Below, piece by piece: positions 33,679-43,210 of a stretch of DNA of 64,000 nt. This DNA is from Ruminococcus champanellensis 18P13 = JCM 17042 (GTDB taxonomy: Bacteria; Bacillota; Clostridia; Oscillospirales; Ruminococcaceae). Made by a program: the position numbers and the translations under genes. The stretch spans positions 1,513,816-1,577,815 of the forward strand of contig NC_021039.1 in the NCBI RefSeq assembly GCF_000210095.1, written 5' to 3'. Each line of letters opens with the position of its first letter. The first letter of the stretch is position 1. The notes under the pieces were generated by a model. The model ran no database searches. It worked only from the letters and a program-made list of their open reading frames with translations, and was not told where the DNA came from.

Positions 33679-36600
33679 ATGATATCCAAAATGAAGCGTT
33701 GTCTGGCGCTTGCCGTGGCAATGACTGTCACCTTTGCCGGAACCAATGCTCTCGGCAGCCGGAATCCCGCATCCGCCGAAACCTACGACAATGGAGGGAA
33801 TTACTGGGAACTGGAGAATACCGGCTCTGCCGAAACGGGGAACCGGATCCTGGTGGATCTGAACCGGAACGATGGCAGAAAAGCATCCTATTCCAGAAAG
33901 GCAAACAACTGGTGCTTCCCCAGAGGCAGCGCATCCGGCTCAGTGAAATTTCAAGGCATCACCTTTACCCTCAGCAACGGGGGCGGTGCAGCAGGCAATC
34001 TGCTCAGTGAAAACGATAAGACACTGCAAAAGCTGGATCTGAGCCATCCCTATCTGACCATGGACGGGGTGACGGTGGACAATACCAACGGCGGCGGCAT
34101 CATTAAGCTGGAGATCGCCGGTTTGTCCGCCGGTACTCATTCCCTCAAGACCTGGCACAGCTGTGTGGGTAAGGGCAATTCTGCCGGATCCATGAAAATT
34201 ACCATTAACGGCAAGACCACCCAGACCGGCGTGGCATGCCCCACCCGTGTGACCAGTGAGGATGATGCCGGGATCTCCTACTCCACCTTTGAGGTGACAA
34301 AGGGACAGACTGTGACTGTGCTGATTGCACCGGAGGGTAAGGGCAATGCCTGGCTCAACGCCTTTGAGCTGGATGGGGGAGACCCGGTACAGGGCATTTC
34401 CAAAATGTCGCCGGCAGACCAGGAGTTCCACCATGATGCTGCAAAAGGCTTGTCCTGGACGGCAGGAAAGAATATGAAGAGCCAGGATGTGTATATCGGT
34501 ACGGATTACAACAGCGTCTTTTCCGCAACCCATCAGTCTCCGGAATTCAAGGGGAGTCAGACTGGCACCAGCTATAGCCTGGATGACAGTTATTCCTCCA
34601 TTCCCACCTATTACTGGCGGGTAGACACAATCGATAAAAATGGAAACACCATTAAGGGTGCCGTGAATTCCTTCCAGCTTAACCGGCTTGCCTTTCCTAC
34701 CGCAGAGGGCTATGGCAGATTTGCCCGGGGCGGCAGAGGCGGACAGGTGATCCATGTTACCAATCTGAACGACAGCGGCGAGGGCAGCCTGCGCTGGGCG
34801 CTGTGTGATCCCCAGTGGCTGACAGAGGATTGGCAGGGCGTGCCCCGTGTGATCGTGTTCGATGTGGGTGGCGTGATCGCTCTGAAGGATCGTCTGGTGA
34901 TCCCGGACAACGGAGGCAACGTATACATTGCCGGACAGACCGCACCTGGAGACGGCATCACCCTGATCAATTATGACTTCGGCGGCATGGGAACCTCGGA
35001 TCTGGTGATCCGGGATGTGCGTGTGCGCGTGGGGGATATGAACGGCAAATCCTCCGGCGGCATGGGTCTTGGCAGCTGCAATCACTCCATTGTGGATCAC
35101 TGTTCCATTTCCTGGGCGACGGATGAGGGCTTCTCCTCCCGGAGTGCAGCAAATATTTCTTTCCAGTGGAACATCATCGGAGAATCCCTCCACGATTCTG
35201 TGCATTATGACGGAGATCGTACTGGCACGGAGACCCATGCCTTTGCTGCATCCATCAGCGGCAACAAGGGCAGCTTCCACCACAATCTGCTCATCGACTG
35301 CACCGGACGGAACTGGTCCCTGGCAGGGGGAACGGAGCAGGATGAGACCTACGGCGGACAGTTGGATATCCGGAATAATGTGGTCTACAACTGGCGGGAC
35401 AGAACCACGGATGGGGGCGCAAGACGGCTTAACTTTGTAAACAACTATTATAAAGCAGGAGCAGAAAGCAATACCAGTCTTCATGTGGTATCCACCGACG
35501 GCAATGAGCTTGGGTGGGCGGACTGCCAGAAGATGTATGTATCCGGCAACGTGATGCTGGATCAGAAGGGTAACTACCTGCTGCGGGCATCGGACAATGC
35601 CTGGGACAAGGGCAAAGCGGTTTCTGCCAACAGAAACTGCACCACAGCGGACGTGCGCAGCGATCAGCCCTTCTTTGAATCCTATGTGAATACCCAGTCT
35701 GCGGAGGATGCCTACAAGAGCGTCATTGCCGGAGCAGGGGCGGGCGGCGCATCCGAGACCGGCTGGGATTACATTGACGCCCGGTATATTCAGGAGGTCA
35801 CCAAGGGCACCTATACCTATACGGGCAGCAAGCAGGGACTCAAGGGCATTATCGACAGCCAGAACGATGCGGGAGGCTATCCCAATCAAAACAACTTCAA
35901 GCACAGCACTGATGGGGTGTGCAATGCGAAGAACGATACTGACCGGGACGGTATGCCGGATGCCTGGGAGATCGAGCATGGGCTGAATCCGAAGGATCCC
36001 ACAGATGGAGCAAAGGTAAGCCTGTCCGGGGATGACTACACCAATCTGGAAATGTTCCTGAACGAGCTGGCAGGAGATCCGGTGGAATACAATGGAACGC
36101 CGGTGAAGCGGGATCCCATTGACGGAAAGCTGATCCGGAGTCTGGAGGTACTGGACAACGAAAACTACATGGACTGGTCCATTCGCTATGATCTGAAGGC
36201 AGGGGATCCGGTGTTCGGCGACCGGGAGGTGACCTTTGTCACGCTGCCCAAGTATCTGAACGGTGCAGAGTACATTTGTACGGCGGCAGATTCCAAAACA
36301 TGCACAACGGATGCAGCATCCTTTACTGCCGGAGAGGATCTGACGGTGTATGTGGGTCTGGACACCCGTGTGACCAGCGAGCCTGCATGGCTCCAGGGCT
36401 GGACTCGGACAGAGGATACGGTAGTTAACTCCAACCAGGTTGCATTCCGGATCTATAAAAAGGATGTGTCCAAGGGAGACACTGTGGTTCTTGGTGCAAA
36501 CGGTCAGTCCAGCGGCTGTGTGTTCTATACTGCCTTTGTGACTTTGCAGGGCGTATCGCCGCTGCTTGGAGATGTGGATGCGGACGGCGATGTGGATGCA

Positions 36601-36738
36601 GCAGACGCAAAGCTTCTGCGTGATTACCTGGTACGTCGGACGGCGTCCTTGCCGGATGCCCAGGCAGCCGACCTGAACGGGGACGGCATTTTGAACGCAG
36701 CTGATCTTGCCATTCTGAAATCCATGCTGCTGGATTGA
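33679..36738 (+). CDS. Pectate lyase-like enzyme with CBM-like, FN3-like, X and dockerin modules
   Basis: The start ATG at 33679 follows GGGAGGAATTG. The protein has 1,019 residues: signal peptide (about 1-34); a CBM-like module (about 36-230) ending NAWLNAFELDGG; an FN3-like stretch (about 235-335); and a right-handed beta-helix pectate lyase (about 340-680) with AEGYGRFARGGRGGQ, VTNLNDSGEGSLR and HCSISWATDEG. A calcium-type linker (DRDGMPDAWEIEHGLNP) follows, then a roughly 145-residue X module shared with the second lyase (LIRSLEVLDNEN...DWSI, GDPVFGDR, GANGQSSGC), then a dockerin (GDVDADGDVDAADAKLL, LNGDGILNAADLAIL). It would cleave pectate by beta-elimination on the cell surface; exact specificity is unproven. 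Confidence 0.88.
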   Translation: MISKMKRCLALAVAMTVTFAGTNALGSRNPASAETYDNGGNYWELENTGSAETGNRILVDLNRNDGRKASYSRKANNWCFPRGSASGSVKFQGITFTLSNGGGAAGNLLSENDKTLQKLDLSHPYLTMDGVTVDNTNGGGIIKLEIAGLSAGTHSLKTWHSCVGKGNSAGSMKITINGKTTQTGVACPTRVTSEDDAGISYSTFEVTKGQTVTVLIAPEGKGNAWLNAFELDGGDPVQGISKMSPADQEFHHDAAKGLSWTAGKNMKSQDVYIGTDYNSVFSATHQSPEFKGSQTGTSYSLDDSYSSIPTYYWRVDTIDKNGNTIKGAVNSFQLNRLAFPTAEGYGRFARGGRGGQVIHVTNLNDSGEGSLRWALCDPQWLTEDWQGVPRVIVFDVGGVIALKDRLVIPDNGGNVYIAGQTAPGDGITLINYDFGGMGTSDLVIRDVRVRVGDMNGKSSGGMGLGSCNHSIVDHCSISWATDEGFSSRSAANISFQWNIIGESLHDSVHYDGDRTGTETHAFAASISGNKGSFHHNLLIDCTGRNWSLAGGTEQDETYGGQLDIRNNVVYNWRDRTTDGGARRLNFVNNYYKAGAESNTSLHVVSTDGNELGWADCQKMYVSGNVMLDQKGNYLLRASDNAWDKGKAVSANRNCTTADVRSDQPFFESYVNTQSAEDAYKSVIAGAGAGGASETGWDYIDARYIQEVTKGTYTYTGSKQGLKGIIDSQNDAGGYPNQNNFKHSTDGVCNAKNDTDRDGMPDAWEIEHGLNPKDPTDGAKVSLSGDDYTNLEMFLNELAGDPVEYNGTPVKRDPIDGKLIRSLEVLDNENYMDWSIRYDLKAGDPVFGDREVTFVTLPKYLNGAEYICTAADSKTCTTDAASFTAGEDLTVYVGLDTRVTSEPAWLQGWTRTEDTVVNSNQVAFRIYKKDVSKGDTVVLGANGQSSGCVFYTAFVTLQGVSPLLGDVDADGDVDAADAKLLRDYLVRRTASLPDAQAADLNGDGILNAADLAILKSMLLD

Positions 36739-36756
36739 GCTGTCATACCATTTCAT

Positions 36757-36785
36757 TTGACATTCCGCGCGGAAAATTGTATACT
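36757..36785 (+). promoter_or_regulatory. Promoter with palindrome in the spacer
   Basis: TTGACA (36757-36762), 17-bp spacer, TATACT (36780-36785). The spacer contains the perfect palindrome TTCCGCGCGGAA (36763-36774), a likely operator. Confidence 0.8.
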
Positions 36786-36827
36786 ATATATAATAGCATA
36801 GGACAGCAATGACGCACGGAGGAAGCT

Positions 36828-39032
36828 ATGCATGCAGTAGGAAAAATTGGGGTGATCGCACCGCCGATCACCCATGCGCTGATCGTGGATGCGCTGGACG
36901 GCATTGACCGGACAGCACGAGCAGCCGGATATGATGTGGTAGTGTTCACCTGTTCCACCAATCCAAAGCAGCCCTATTCTAAGGTGCGGGATCCTTTTTA
37001 TATCCACCATATTAGTGGTGAAAAGGAGATCTATGACCTGGCGGTTCGGGCGGATCTGGATGGATATATCATCCTGGCGGACTATTTTTTTGATCAGGAA
37101 TTTGTGGGAGAGCTTTTACGGCAGTTCCATCAGCGGGGCGCAAGATGCGTGGTGCTGGAAAAGGAGAATAAGTTGTACCCCTATGTGTATGCAGAACAGC
37201 GGAAGATCGTTTACCGGATCACAGAGCATCTGATTCAGGTGCACGGCTGCAAGCTGCTCTACTGTCTGACCGGTCAGAAGGATCGGTTTGAAGCGATCCA
37301 GCGGCGGGATGGGTTTTTAGAGGCGCTTCGGGACAATGGACTTCCGGTTTCTGAGGAACAGGTTTTCTACGGGAACTTCTGGATGAACACTGCGCAGGAT
37401 TTCGCCAATAAGATCCTGAACGGAGAGGTGCCAAAGCCGGACGGGGTGGTATGCGCCAACGATATGATGGCCATTGCCCTGTGTGATGCCCTGCAGGCAG
37501 GGGGAATTTCCGTGCCCGGGGATGTAGCGGTGACCGGTTATGACGGCACCATGCAGGCACTGATCCACGATCCGCCGGTGACGACGGTCAAAGGCTGCGG
37601 GCAGCAGGCAGGGCAGCTGGCGGTGGAAAACCTGCTGAAACAGCTGGGCACGCAAAGATCGTGTAAGCCTTTGGAGCCGACGCTGATGCTGGGAGGCAGC
37701 TGCGGCTGTCCGGTGTCCCCGGAGGTTGCTGTCGCTGCTGTGGAACAAAGCAATACCATTACCCGGCAGCAGATGCTGACGGAGGCGTATATGAACGCCA
37801 ACCACATTGTCCGGCTGTCCAGTGCGGCGGATGTGCAGGCGCTGCAGCTCCGGATCAGCGAAATTGCCTATCTGGTGCCGAACTGGACGGAAATCGACGT
37901 GTGCGTATGCAGCGGCTGGCTGGGGAAATTTCAACAGGGACAGTCCTACCAGCTGCATCGGTATACAGACCGGATGCTGCTTCTGATGGGCACCCGGGTC
38001 GGAGAATATGCCCGTGCCGGTGCCAGCTTTCCGGCACGGCAGATTCTGCCCCGTTTTGCGGAGCCTCATGCGCCCATGCTGGTGCGGTTGACCCCGCTGC
38101 ACAGCGATCAGGATATTTACGGCTACTGTGCTGCAGCGTTTCAGCATGCTGCAGATTGTCAGATGGATTTTCATTATTCCAACTGGTGTGGCGCCGTTTC
38201 CAATGGGTTCCGTATGCTGCGCAGCAAGCTTTATACGGATTTTCTCCAGAAGAAGATGGCGCAGTACGATACCCATGATATCCTCACTGGTTTTTACAAT
38301 CACAAGGGCTTCTTGCAGCAGCTGCCCCAGCATGCCGCCCAGGGCGGAATCGGGATACTGTTGATTCAGTGCCCCCGGGCGGAGAGTACGGAGCATGTGT
38401 TCATGCTGGCAAATGTGCTTCGGCTGCTGCATGGAGGCGGTCTGCATGCAAGATTCAGTGATTCTGTGTTTGCTGCCGCTTTCGCCGGGGAACCCAAGGA
38501 ACTGCGGGAGACCATGGATCTGTGGATCCTGCGGATGGAGCAGGCGTTGGAGGATCTGAAGCGTGTGTCCCCCGGCGGAGAGCATGCAAACGTGCGGTAT
38601 GCTGTTTGCGTGATTACCGACCTGGAGCATGCTCAGGAGCAGATTGATGACTGCATGCTGGAGATGACCTCCAAAACGGCGCTTTCCCCATTTCGGTCAG
38701 AACTGCAGGATGCCCTTTCGGATGCGCAACGGCGGATCTACGCTTTTCCGGAACGGGACTGGAACATTGACGAGCTTTGCCGGAGTGTTGGCATCAGCCG
38801 GGGGTATTTTCAGCGGAATTACAAAGCCCAGTTCGGCATTTCCTGCGGAGAGGATATCATTCAGGCACGGATGCAGCGAGCAAAAAAGCTGCTGGCGGAT
38901 ACCACACTGACGGTGCAGGAAATTGCCGACCAGTGCGGCTATAAAACTCCGACGCATTTTATGCGGCAGTTCAAGGAGCGGGCAGGGATTTCCGCCACCC
39001 AGTACAGAAAAAAATACGCAAAAACAATGTAG
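36828..39032 (+). CDS. Hybrid regulator: LacI-type sensor, GGDEF-like middle, AraC HTH
   Basis: The protein (734 aa) is cytoplasmic with no signal peptide. Residues about 5-290 are a LacI/RbsB-type sugar-sensor domain (IGVIAPPITHALIVDALDGIDR, PDGVVCANDMMAIALCDAL, VAVTGYDGT). A middle region contains a degenerate diguanylate-cyclase-like start (YDTHDILTGFYNHKGFL) without a GGDEF box. The last roughly 100 residues are an AraC-type double HTH (NIDELCRSVGISRGYFQRNY, VQEIADQCGYKTPTHFMRQF). This sensor/output order differs from LacI proteins, whose HTH is N-terminal. Lying between two pectate lyase-dockerin genes, it probably senses a pectin-derived sugar and controls them. GGAGG lies ahead of the ATG. 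Confidence 0.82.
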   Translation: MHAVGKIGVIAPPITHALIVDALDGIDRTARAAGYDVVVFTCSTNPKQPYSKVRDPFYIHHISGEKEIYDLAVRADLDGYIILADYFFDQEFVGELLRQFHQRGARCVVLEKENKLYPYVYAEQRKIVYRITEHLIQVHGCKLLYCLTGQKDRFEAIQRRDGFLEALRDNGLPVSEEQVFYGNFWMNTAQDFANKILNGEVPKPDGVVCANDMMAIALCDALQAGGISVPGDVAVTGYDGTMQALIHDPPVTTVKGCGQQAGQLAVENLLKQLGTQRSCKPLEPTLMLGGSCGCPVSPEVAVAAVEQSNTITRQQMLTEAYMNANHIVRLSSAADVQALQLRISEIAYLVPNWTEIDVCVCSGWLGKFQQGQSYQLHRYTDRMLLLMGTRVGEYARAGASFPARQILPRFAEPHAPMLVRLTPLHSDQDIYGYCAAAFQHAADCQMDFHYSNWCGAVSNGFRMLRSKLYTDFLQKKMAQYDTHDILTGFYNHKGFLQQLPQHAAQGGIGILLIQCPRAESTEHVFMLANVLRLLHGGGLHARFSDSVFAAAFAGEPKELRETMDLWILRMEQALEDLKRVSPGGEHANVRYAVCVITDLEHAQEQIDDCMLEMTSKTALSPFRSELQDALSDAQRRIYAFPERDWNIDELCRSVGISRGYFQRNYKAQFGISCGEDIIQARMQRAKKLLADTTLTVQEIADQCGYKTPTHFMRQFKERAGISATQYRKKYAKTM

Positions 39033-39071
39033 ACAGCAGTACATACTGCTGTTCATACGGAGGGAAATGGA

Positions 39072-41621
39072 ATGAAGAATAGATTCAGGCGCCTGACGGC
39101 GCTGCTGATGGGCGTGGTGACGGTGTTGTCCGCATCCGTATCCATGCCGCCCAAGATGGATACCAGGGCGGACGCTGCCGGACTCATCAAGGCTTTCCCC
39201 GGCGCAGTGGGGGGCGGCAGCTATGCCACCGGCGGCAGAGGCGGCACGGTGGTGCATGTGACCAATCTCAACGACAGCGGCACCGGCTCCTTCCGGGATG
39301 CAGTCAGCCAGCCCAATCGGATCGTGGTGTTTGACGTAAGCGGTACCATTGAGCTGAAAAAGGATGTCGTGGTGTCCTCCAATGTGACCATTGCGGGACA
39401 GACCGCACCTGGCGGTGCCGGCATCACCTTGAAAAATTACAAGCTGGGGCTTGGGGGCGAAAACTGCATCGTCCGGTTTATCAGCTCCCGGCCGGGCGAG
39501 CGGGGTACCAATGCGGACTATGACGCATGGGGCGGTGCCAACGGTGCCAATTCCATTGTGGATCATTGCTCCCTGGGTTGGGCAAACGATGAGCAGTGGG
39601 GGTTGTATTCCAAGTGCGACAATCTGACGGTACAGTATTCTGTCATCGGCCCTTCCAATTCCTTCTCCTATCACAGCAAGGGCATTCACGGTTTTGGAAT
39701 CATGCTGGGTCGTGCCAATGTGACCTGGGATCACAATCTGATCGTACATAACGTATCCCGGAATTACCGGGGCAAGGTTACGGATCAGAATGCTTCTGAT
39801 TTTACCAACAACGTGATTTATAACTGGGGATACCAGACCGCCTACGGCACCATTGCCCATGTGAACTATGCAGGGAACACCTTGAAACTGGGTCCCTCCA
39901 CCAATGGGGGCACCCATTATATCCAAGTGTCCAACGATGACAAATTCAAGGTATTCCTGGAGGGGAACCGGATCCTGAACAAGGACGATTCTGTGCGGAA
40001 CGGGGAGAACGCCAACTGGTCTGCCATCAGCTTCAAGACCGGCAAGAGCGAAGCCACCACCCGGTCGGATTCTCACTTCCCGGTGATGTCCAACGGGGTG
40101 GACGTATCTGCTGCCCTGACTCTGGAGTCTGCGGCGGATGCTTACAACCACGTCATTGACCATGCAGGCAATGGCATTACTTCGGATACCCGTACTGCCA
40201 TCGATCAGCAGGTGGCATACGAGACTCGTACCGGCACCGGTTATCTCACCGGCGCCAGACCTTATTCCGAGGCAAATGATTCCCAGAAGGCGACCATTGA
40301 TAAGTACAAGATCCAGTGCGGCGTGACTTATGAATACCCGTCGCCGGTTCTGAACAAAACCATTACCGACAGCGACAATGACGGCATGCCGGATGATTGG
40401 GAGGTGGCAAGAGGACTGAATCCCAAGGATCCCAGTGATGTAAACGGGGATTACTGTGGACAGGGCTACACCAATATTGAATACTATCTGAATGACCTGA
40501 CGGTGGATGCATTTCCGGCAGGCGTGGTGACGCTCTCACCGGAAAAGGATCCGGTGAAGTCAGGCGCTGTGATGGACACAGCCCACATCTATCAGTTCCG
40601 GAATGTGGGCAGTGGTCTGTTCCTGGAGGTGGCAGGAGGTACTGCTGCAAACGGAACCAATGTGCAGCAGGGCAGCGGCAGTGCCAATGGCTGGATGATG
40701 CAGGATGCAGGGGACGGCTACTACCGGATCTGCTCCGAAGTGGGGGACGGCAAGACCTATTACCTGGATCTGGATTACGGCAAGACGGACAACGGCACCA
40801 ACATCGGCATCTACAGCAATACACAAAGCGATGCACAGCTGTTTAAATTCCTGGATAACGGGGATGGTACCTATACCATTGCCACCAAGCCTACCAAGGA
40901 TCAGAGCTGTATTGGCATTGCAACCGGCTCCAAGGAGGAGGGCGCCAATGTGGTACAGTGGGCAAGGGATGGCAGTGACAATCAGAAGTGGATGTTGGAG
41001 CAGCGGATCGAGCCGCTGGAGGGTACTCTGATCCGGAGCCTGTTGGTGCAGGATAGGGAAAATGATGCAGACTGGTCCATTGTACAGAGCATACAGAACG
41101 GAGACCCGGTATTCGGCGACCGGGATGCTGTGTATACGACACTGCCGGCACAGCTTGCCGGGGCGGAATATATCCGCACCGCATGCGATTCCAAAAACAG
41201 CAGTTCGGATCTGGCAGTGTTCACCGCCGGGGCGCATATTACCGTGTATACGGCATTGGATAGCCGGGTAACGGCTTTACCTGCATGGCTGAAGGACTGG
41301 ACAGCCACCGGGCTGACTGCGGAAACTGACAAGGGTGTACAGTTTGTATTGTACAGCCGTCAGGCGGCAAAGGGGGAGCAGATCACCCTGGGCAGCAATG
41401 GCCAGTCATCTGGCTGTGTGGGATATGCGGTGTTTGCCGTCGGTGCCAGCCGGCTGGTGGGGGATGTGAATGCGGACGGCGCCTTTTCCATTGCGGACGT
41501 AGTCTCCCTGCAAAAGTGGCTCTGTGGGGGCGACCCACTGTCGGATTGGCAGGCAGGTGACCTGAACGGAGACGGTCGGATCGATTCCGTTGATCTTTGT
41601 ATGATGAAGCGAATGTTGTAA
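39072..41621 (+). CDS. Pectate lyase-like enzyme with ricin-type lectin, X module and dockerin
   Basis: The start follows GGAGGGAAATGGA. The protein has 849 residues: signal peptide (about 1-36); beta-helix pectate lyase (about 38-400: FPGAVGGGSYATGGRGG, VTNLNDSGTGSFRDAV, VDHCSLGWANDEQW); a calcium-type linker (DNDGMPDDWEVARGLNP); a ricin B/CBM13-like trefoil (about 500-650, with the QxW-like DNQKW); the same X module as in the other lyase (DWSI, GDPVFGDR, GSNGQSSGC); and a dockerin (GDVNADGAFSIADVVSL, LNGDGRIDSVDLCMM). It lies 39 bp after the hybrid regulator and is probably co-transcribed with it. Its partner lyase lacks the lectin, so the two probably target different pectin contexts. Confidence 0.88.
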   Translation: MKNRFRRLTALLMGVVTVLSASVSMPPKMDTRADAAGLIKAFPGAVGGGSYATGGRGGTVVHVTNLNDSGTGSFRDAVSQPNRIVVFDVSGTIELKKDVVVSSNVTIAGQTAPGGAGITLKNYKLGLGGENCIVRFISSRPGERGTNADYDAWGGANGANSIVDHCSLGWANDEQWGLYSKCDNLTVQYSVIGPSNSFSYHSKGIHGFGIMLGRANVTWDHNLIVHNVSRNYRGKVTDQNASDFTNNVIYNWGYQTAYGTIAHVNYAGNTLKLGPSTNGGTHYIQVSNDDKFKVFLEGNRILNKDDSVRNGENANWSAISFKTGKSEATTRSDSHFPVMSNGVDVSAALTLESAADAYNHVIDHAGNGITSDTRTAIDQQVAYETRTGTGYLTGARPYSEANDSQKATIDKYKIQCGVTYEYPSPVLNKTITDSDNDGMPDDWEVARGLNPKDPSDVNGDYCGQGYTNIEYYLNDLTVDAFPAGVVTLSPEKDPVKSGAVMDTAHIYQFRNVGSGLFLEVAGGTAANGTNVQQGSGSANGWMMQDAGDGYYRICSEVGDGKTYYLDLDYGKTDNGTNIGIYSNTQSDAQLFKFLDNGDGTYTIATKPTKDQSCIGIATGSKEEGANVVQWARDGSDNQKWMLEQRIEPLEGTLIRSLLVQDRENDADWSIVQSIQNGDPVFGDRDAVYTTLPAQLAGAEYIRTACDSKNSSSDLAVFTAGAHITVYTALDSRVTALPAWLKDWTATGLTAETDKGVQFVLYSRQAAKGEQITLGSNGQSSGCVGYAVFAVGASRLVGDVNADGAFSIADVVSLQKWLCGGDPLSDWQAGDLNGDGRIDSVDLCMMKRML

Positions 41622-41627
41622 AAGAGT

Positions 41628-41658
41628 GCCGCCGGAGTGTCTGCTCCGGCGGCTTTTT
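41628..41658 (+). terminator. Terminator after the second pectate lyase
   Basis: GCCGCCGGAG pairs with CTCCGGCGGC, followed by T5. Confidence 0.9.
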
Positions 41659-41744
41659 CTGCGTCTTTGTGCCGGCTGCGGCGACTATGACGCTTTTTGA
41701 CAATTGTAACAAAAAGCTGTATACCAGAATAAAAAAGCAGGAGA

Positions 41745-41930
41745 ATGCCGATTTTCTTAAGGCAACACGGCACAAACTATGTAGAGCTTGTAAAGCAGGA
41801 ATGGGACATTGCAACAGGCGGCAGTGTGCTGAGCCTGACCGATGAGGACGGCAAGACCTCTGAGTATCAGCAGGTAACCCGGGAAGAAGCAGCTGATATT
41901 ATGACATATCCGGCTTCTCTGGTTGGCTGA
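41745..41930 (+). CDS. Short hypothetical ORF overlapping a repeat
   Basis: 61 codons. The GGAG site lies only two bases before the ATG, which is closer than ideal. The first codons run through a copy of the palindromic repeat. The rest (YVELVKQEWDIATGGSVLSLTDEDGKTSEYQQVTREEA broken across residues 12-50) looks protein-like and acidic. It may be a real small gene or the end of a broken one whose start was replaced by the repeat. No family recognised. Confidence 0.35.
   Translation: MPIFLRQHGTNYVELVKQEWDIATGGSVLSLTDEDGKTSEYQQVTREEAADIMTYPASLVG
41756..41780. repeat. Palindromic repeat family, copy E (left arm)
   Basis: TTAAGGCAACACGGCACAAA matches the left-arm consensus. A right arm is not clear. 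Confidence 0.45.
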
Positions 41931-41947
41931 TTTTCGTTCCTGCAAAC

Positions 41948-41975
41948 CAAAAGGGACTGCGTTATGCAGTCCCTT
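41948..41975. terminator. Terminator, bidirectional
   Basis: AAAGGGACTGC pairs with GCAGTCCCTTT around GTTAT, with A/T runs on both sides. It serves the fprA transcript and the short ORF. Confidence 0.8.
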
Positions 41976-41986
41976 TTTCTGTTTTG

Positions 41987-43186
41987 TTACAAGGATGCCG
42001 CAACCGCATCCGCCAGGGCATCCAGCTCCGGTAGCTGGGCTTCGGTCAATGCGGATTTGATGTGGATCACCGGCTCCAGGATGGTCATGTTCTGCATGGA
42101 TTCCAGTACCGTGCGCATCTGATTGCCGGCAGTGGCAGCCCAGGTGCCATTGTCCAGCAGCCCGATGGTGCGGTTTTTCAGGCTGTGTGCCTTCAGCTCC
42201 AGCAGAAGCGTTTCCATGCAGGGGAAGATCCCGGCGTTGTAGGTGGCGCTGGCAAAGATCAGATGGCTGCACCGGAAAGCTTCTGCCACCAGAAGGGAGG
42301 GGTGGGTCACGGACACGTCATACAGCAGCACGTTTCGGACGCCCCGTTCCGCCAGTCGGGATGCCAGTAAAAAGGCGGCCGCCTCTGTATTGCCGTACAC
42401 GGAGCCGTAAGCGATCATGACGGCGGATTCCTCCGGTGTGTAGCTGCTCCAGTGCATGTACTTGTCCAGGAACCAGCCGATGTTTTCTCTCCAGATGGGA
42501 CCATGGAGGGGGCAGAGCATTTGAATCTCCAGACTGGCAGCCTTCTTTAGCAGAGCCTGCACCTGGGGGCCGTATTTGCCCACGATATTGGTGTAATAGC
42601 GGCGTGCATCCTCCAGCCACTGACTTTCAAAGGGGATTTCGTCCGCAAACAGATTGCCTCCCAGTGCGCCGAAGGTGCCGAATGCATCAGCGGAGAACAG
42701 GATCTTGTCGGCGGCGTCATAGGTGACCATCACCTCCGGCCAGTGTACCATGGGTGCCATCACAAAGGAGAGGGTATGTCTGCCGGTGGTCAGAGTATCA
42801 CCCTCCTTGACGGTCTGACTGCGTAGTGCCGGGAACGCTCCGAAAAACTGTCCGATCATGTCCAGTGCTTTCTGGGTGCATACCACAACAGCTTCCGGAT
42901 ATCGGTGCAGCACCTGTCCAAGGGCGGCGCAGTGATCCGGCTCCATATGGTTCACGATCACATAATCCAACTGCCGCTCTCCCAGCAAATGCTCCAGATT
43001 TTCCAGGAACACGTCGCTGACGGACTTGTCCACCGTATCCAGCAGCACGGTTTTTTCGTCCATCAGCAGGTACGCATTATAGGACACACCCCGGGGGATG
43101 GGGTAGACGTTTTCAAATAGCGCCAGCCGGCGGTCGTTCCCGCCAATCCAGTAAAGATCCTCTGTAATTGCTCTGTGCTGATACAT
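41987..43186 (-). CDS. fprA: FprA-type flavodiiron protein
   Basis: A cytoplasmic flavodiiron enzyme that reduces O2 (and possibly NO) to protect anaerobes. The product (399 aa) has the usual length of the two-domain core: an N-terminal metallo-beta-lactamase-like diiron domain with HMEPDH (residues about 79-84), HWPEVMVTY and SADAFGTFG, and a C-terminal flavodoxin domain (VMIAYGSVYGNTEAAAFLLA, FASATYNAGIFPCMETLL). No rubredoxin tail. It lies 24 bp downstream of trxA in the same transcript, so both belong to an oxidative-stress unit. The electron donor is probably a rubredoxin encoded elsewhere. Confidence 0.92.
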   Translation of the reverse strand: MYQHRAITEDLYWIGGNDRRLALFENVYPIPRGVSYNAYLLMDEKTVLLDTVDKSVSDVFLENLEHLLGERQLDYVIVNHMEPDHCAALGQVLHRYPEAVVVCTQKALDMIGQFFGAFPALRSQTVKEGDTLTTGRHTLSFVMAPMVHWPEVMVTYDAADKILFSADAFGTFGALGGNLFADEIPFESQWLEDARRYYTNIVGKYGPQVQALLKKAASLEIQMLCPLHGPIWRENIGWFLDKYMHWSSYTPEESAVMIAYGSVYGNTEAAAFLLASRLAERGVRNVLLYDVSVTHPSLLVAEAFRCSHLIFASATYNAGIFPCMETLLLELKAHSLKNRTIGLLDNGTWAATAGNQMRTVLESMQNMTILEPVIHIKSALTEAQLPELDALADAVAASL

Positions 43187-43210
43187 CGTGTCATACCTCC
43201 TGTAATCTGA

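Noticed and set aside
33940..36756. A 938-codon open frame on the minus strand
   Set aside because: It lies antisense to the pectate lyase-dockerin gene, has no ribosome site or domain match, and arises from the codon bias of the plus-strand gene.
38697..40163. A 488-codon minus-strand frame
   Set aside because: Antisense shadow of the hybrid regulator and the second pectate lyase; low-complexity His/Gln-rich translation without motifs.
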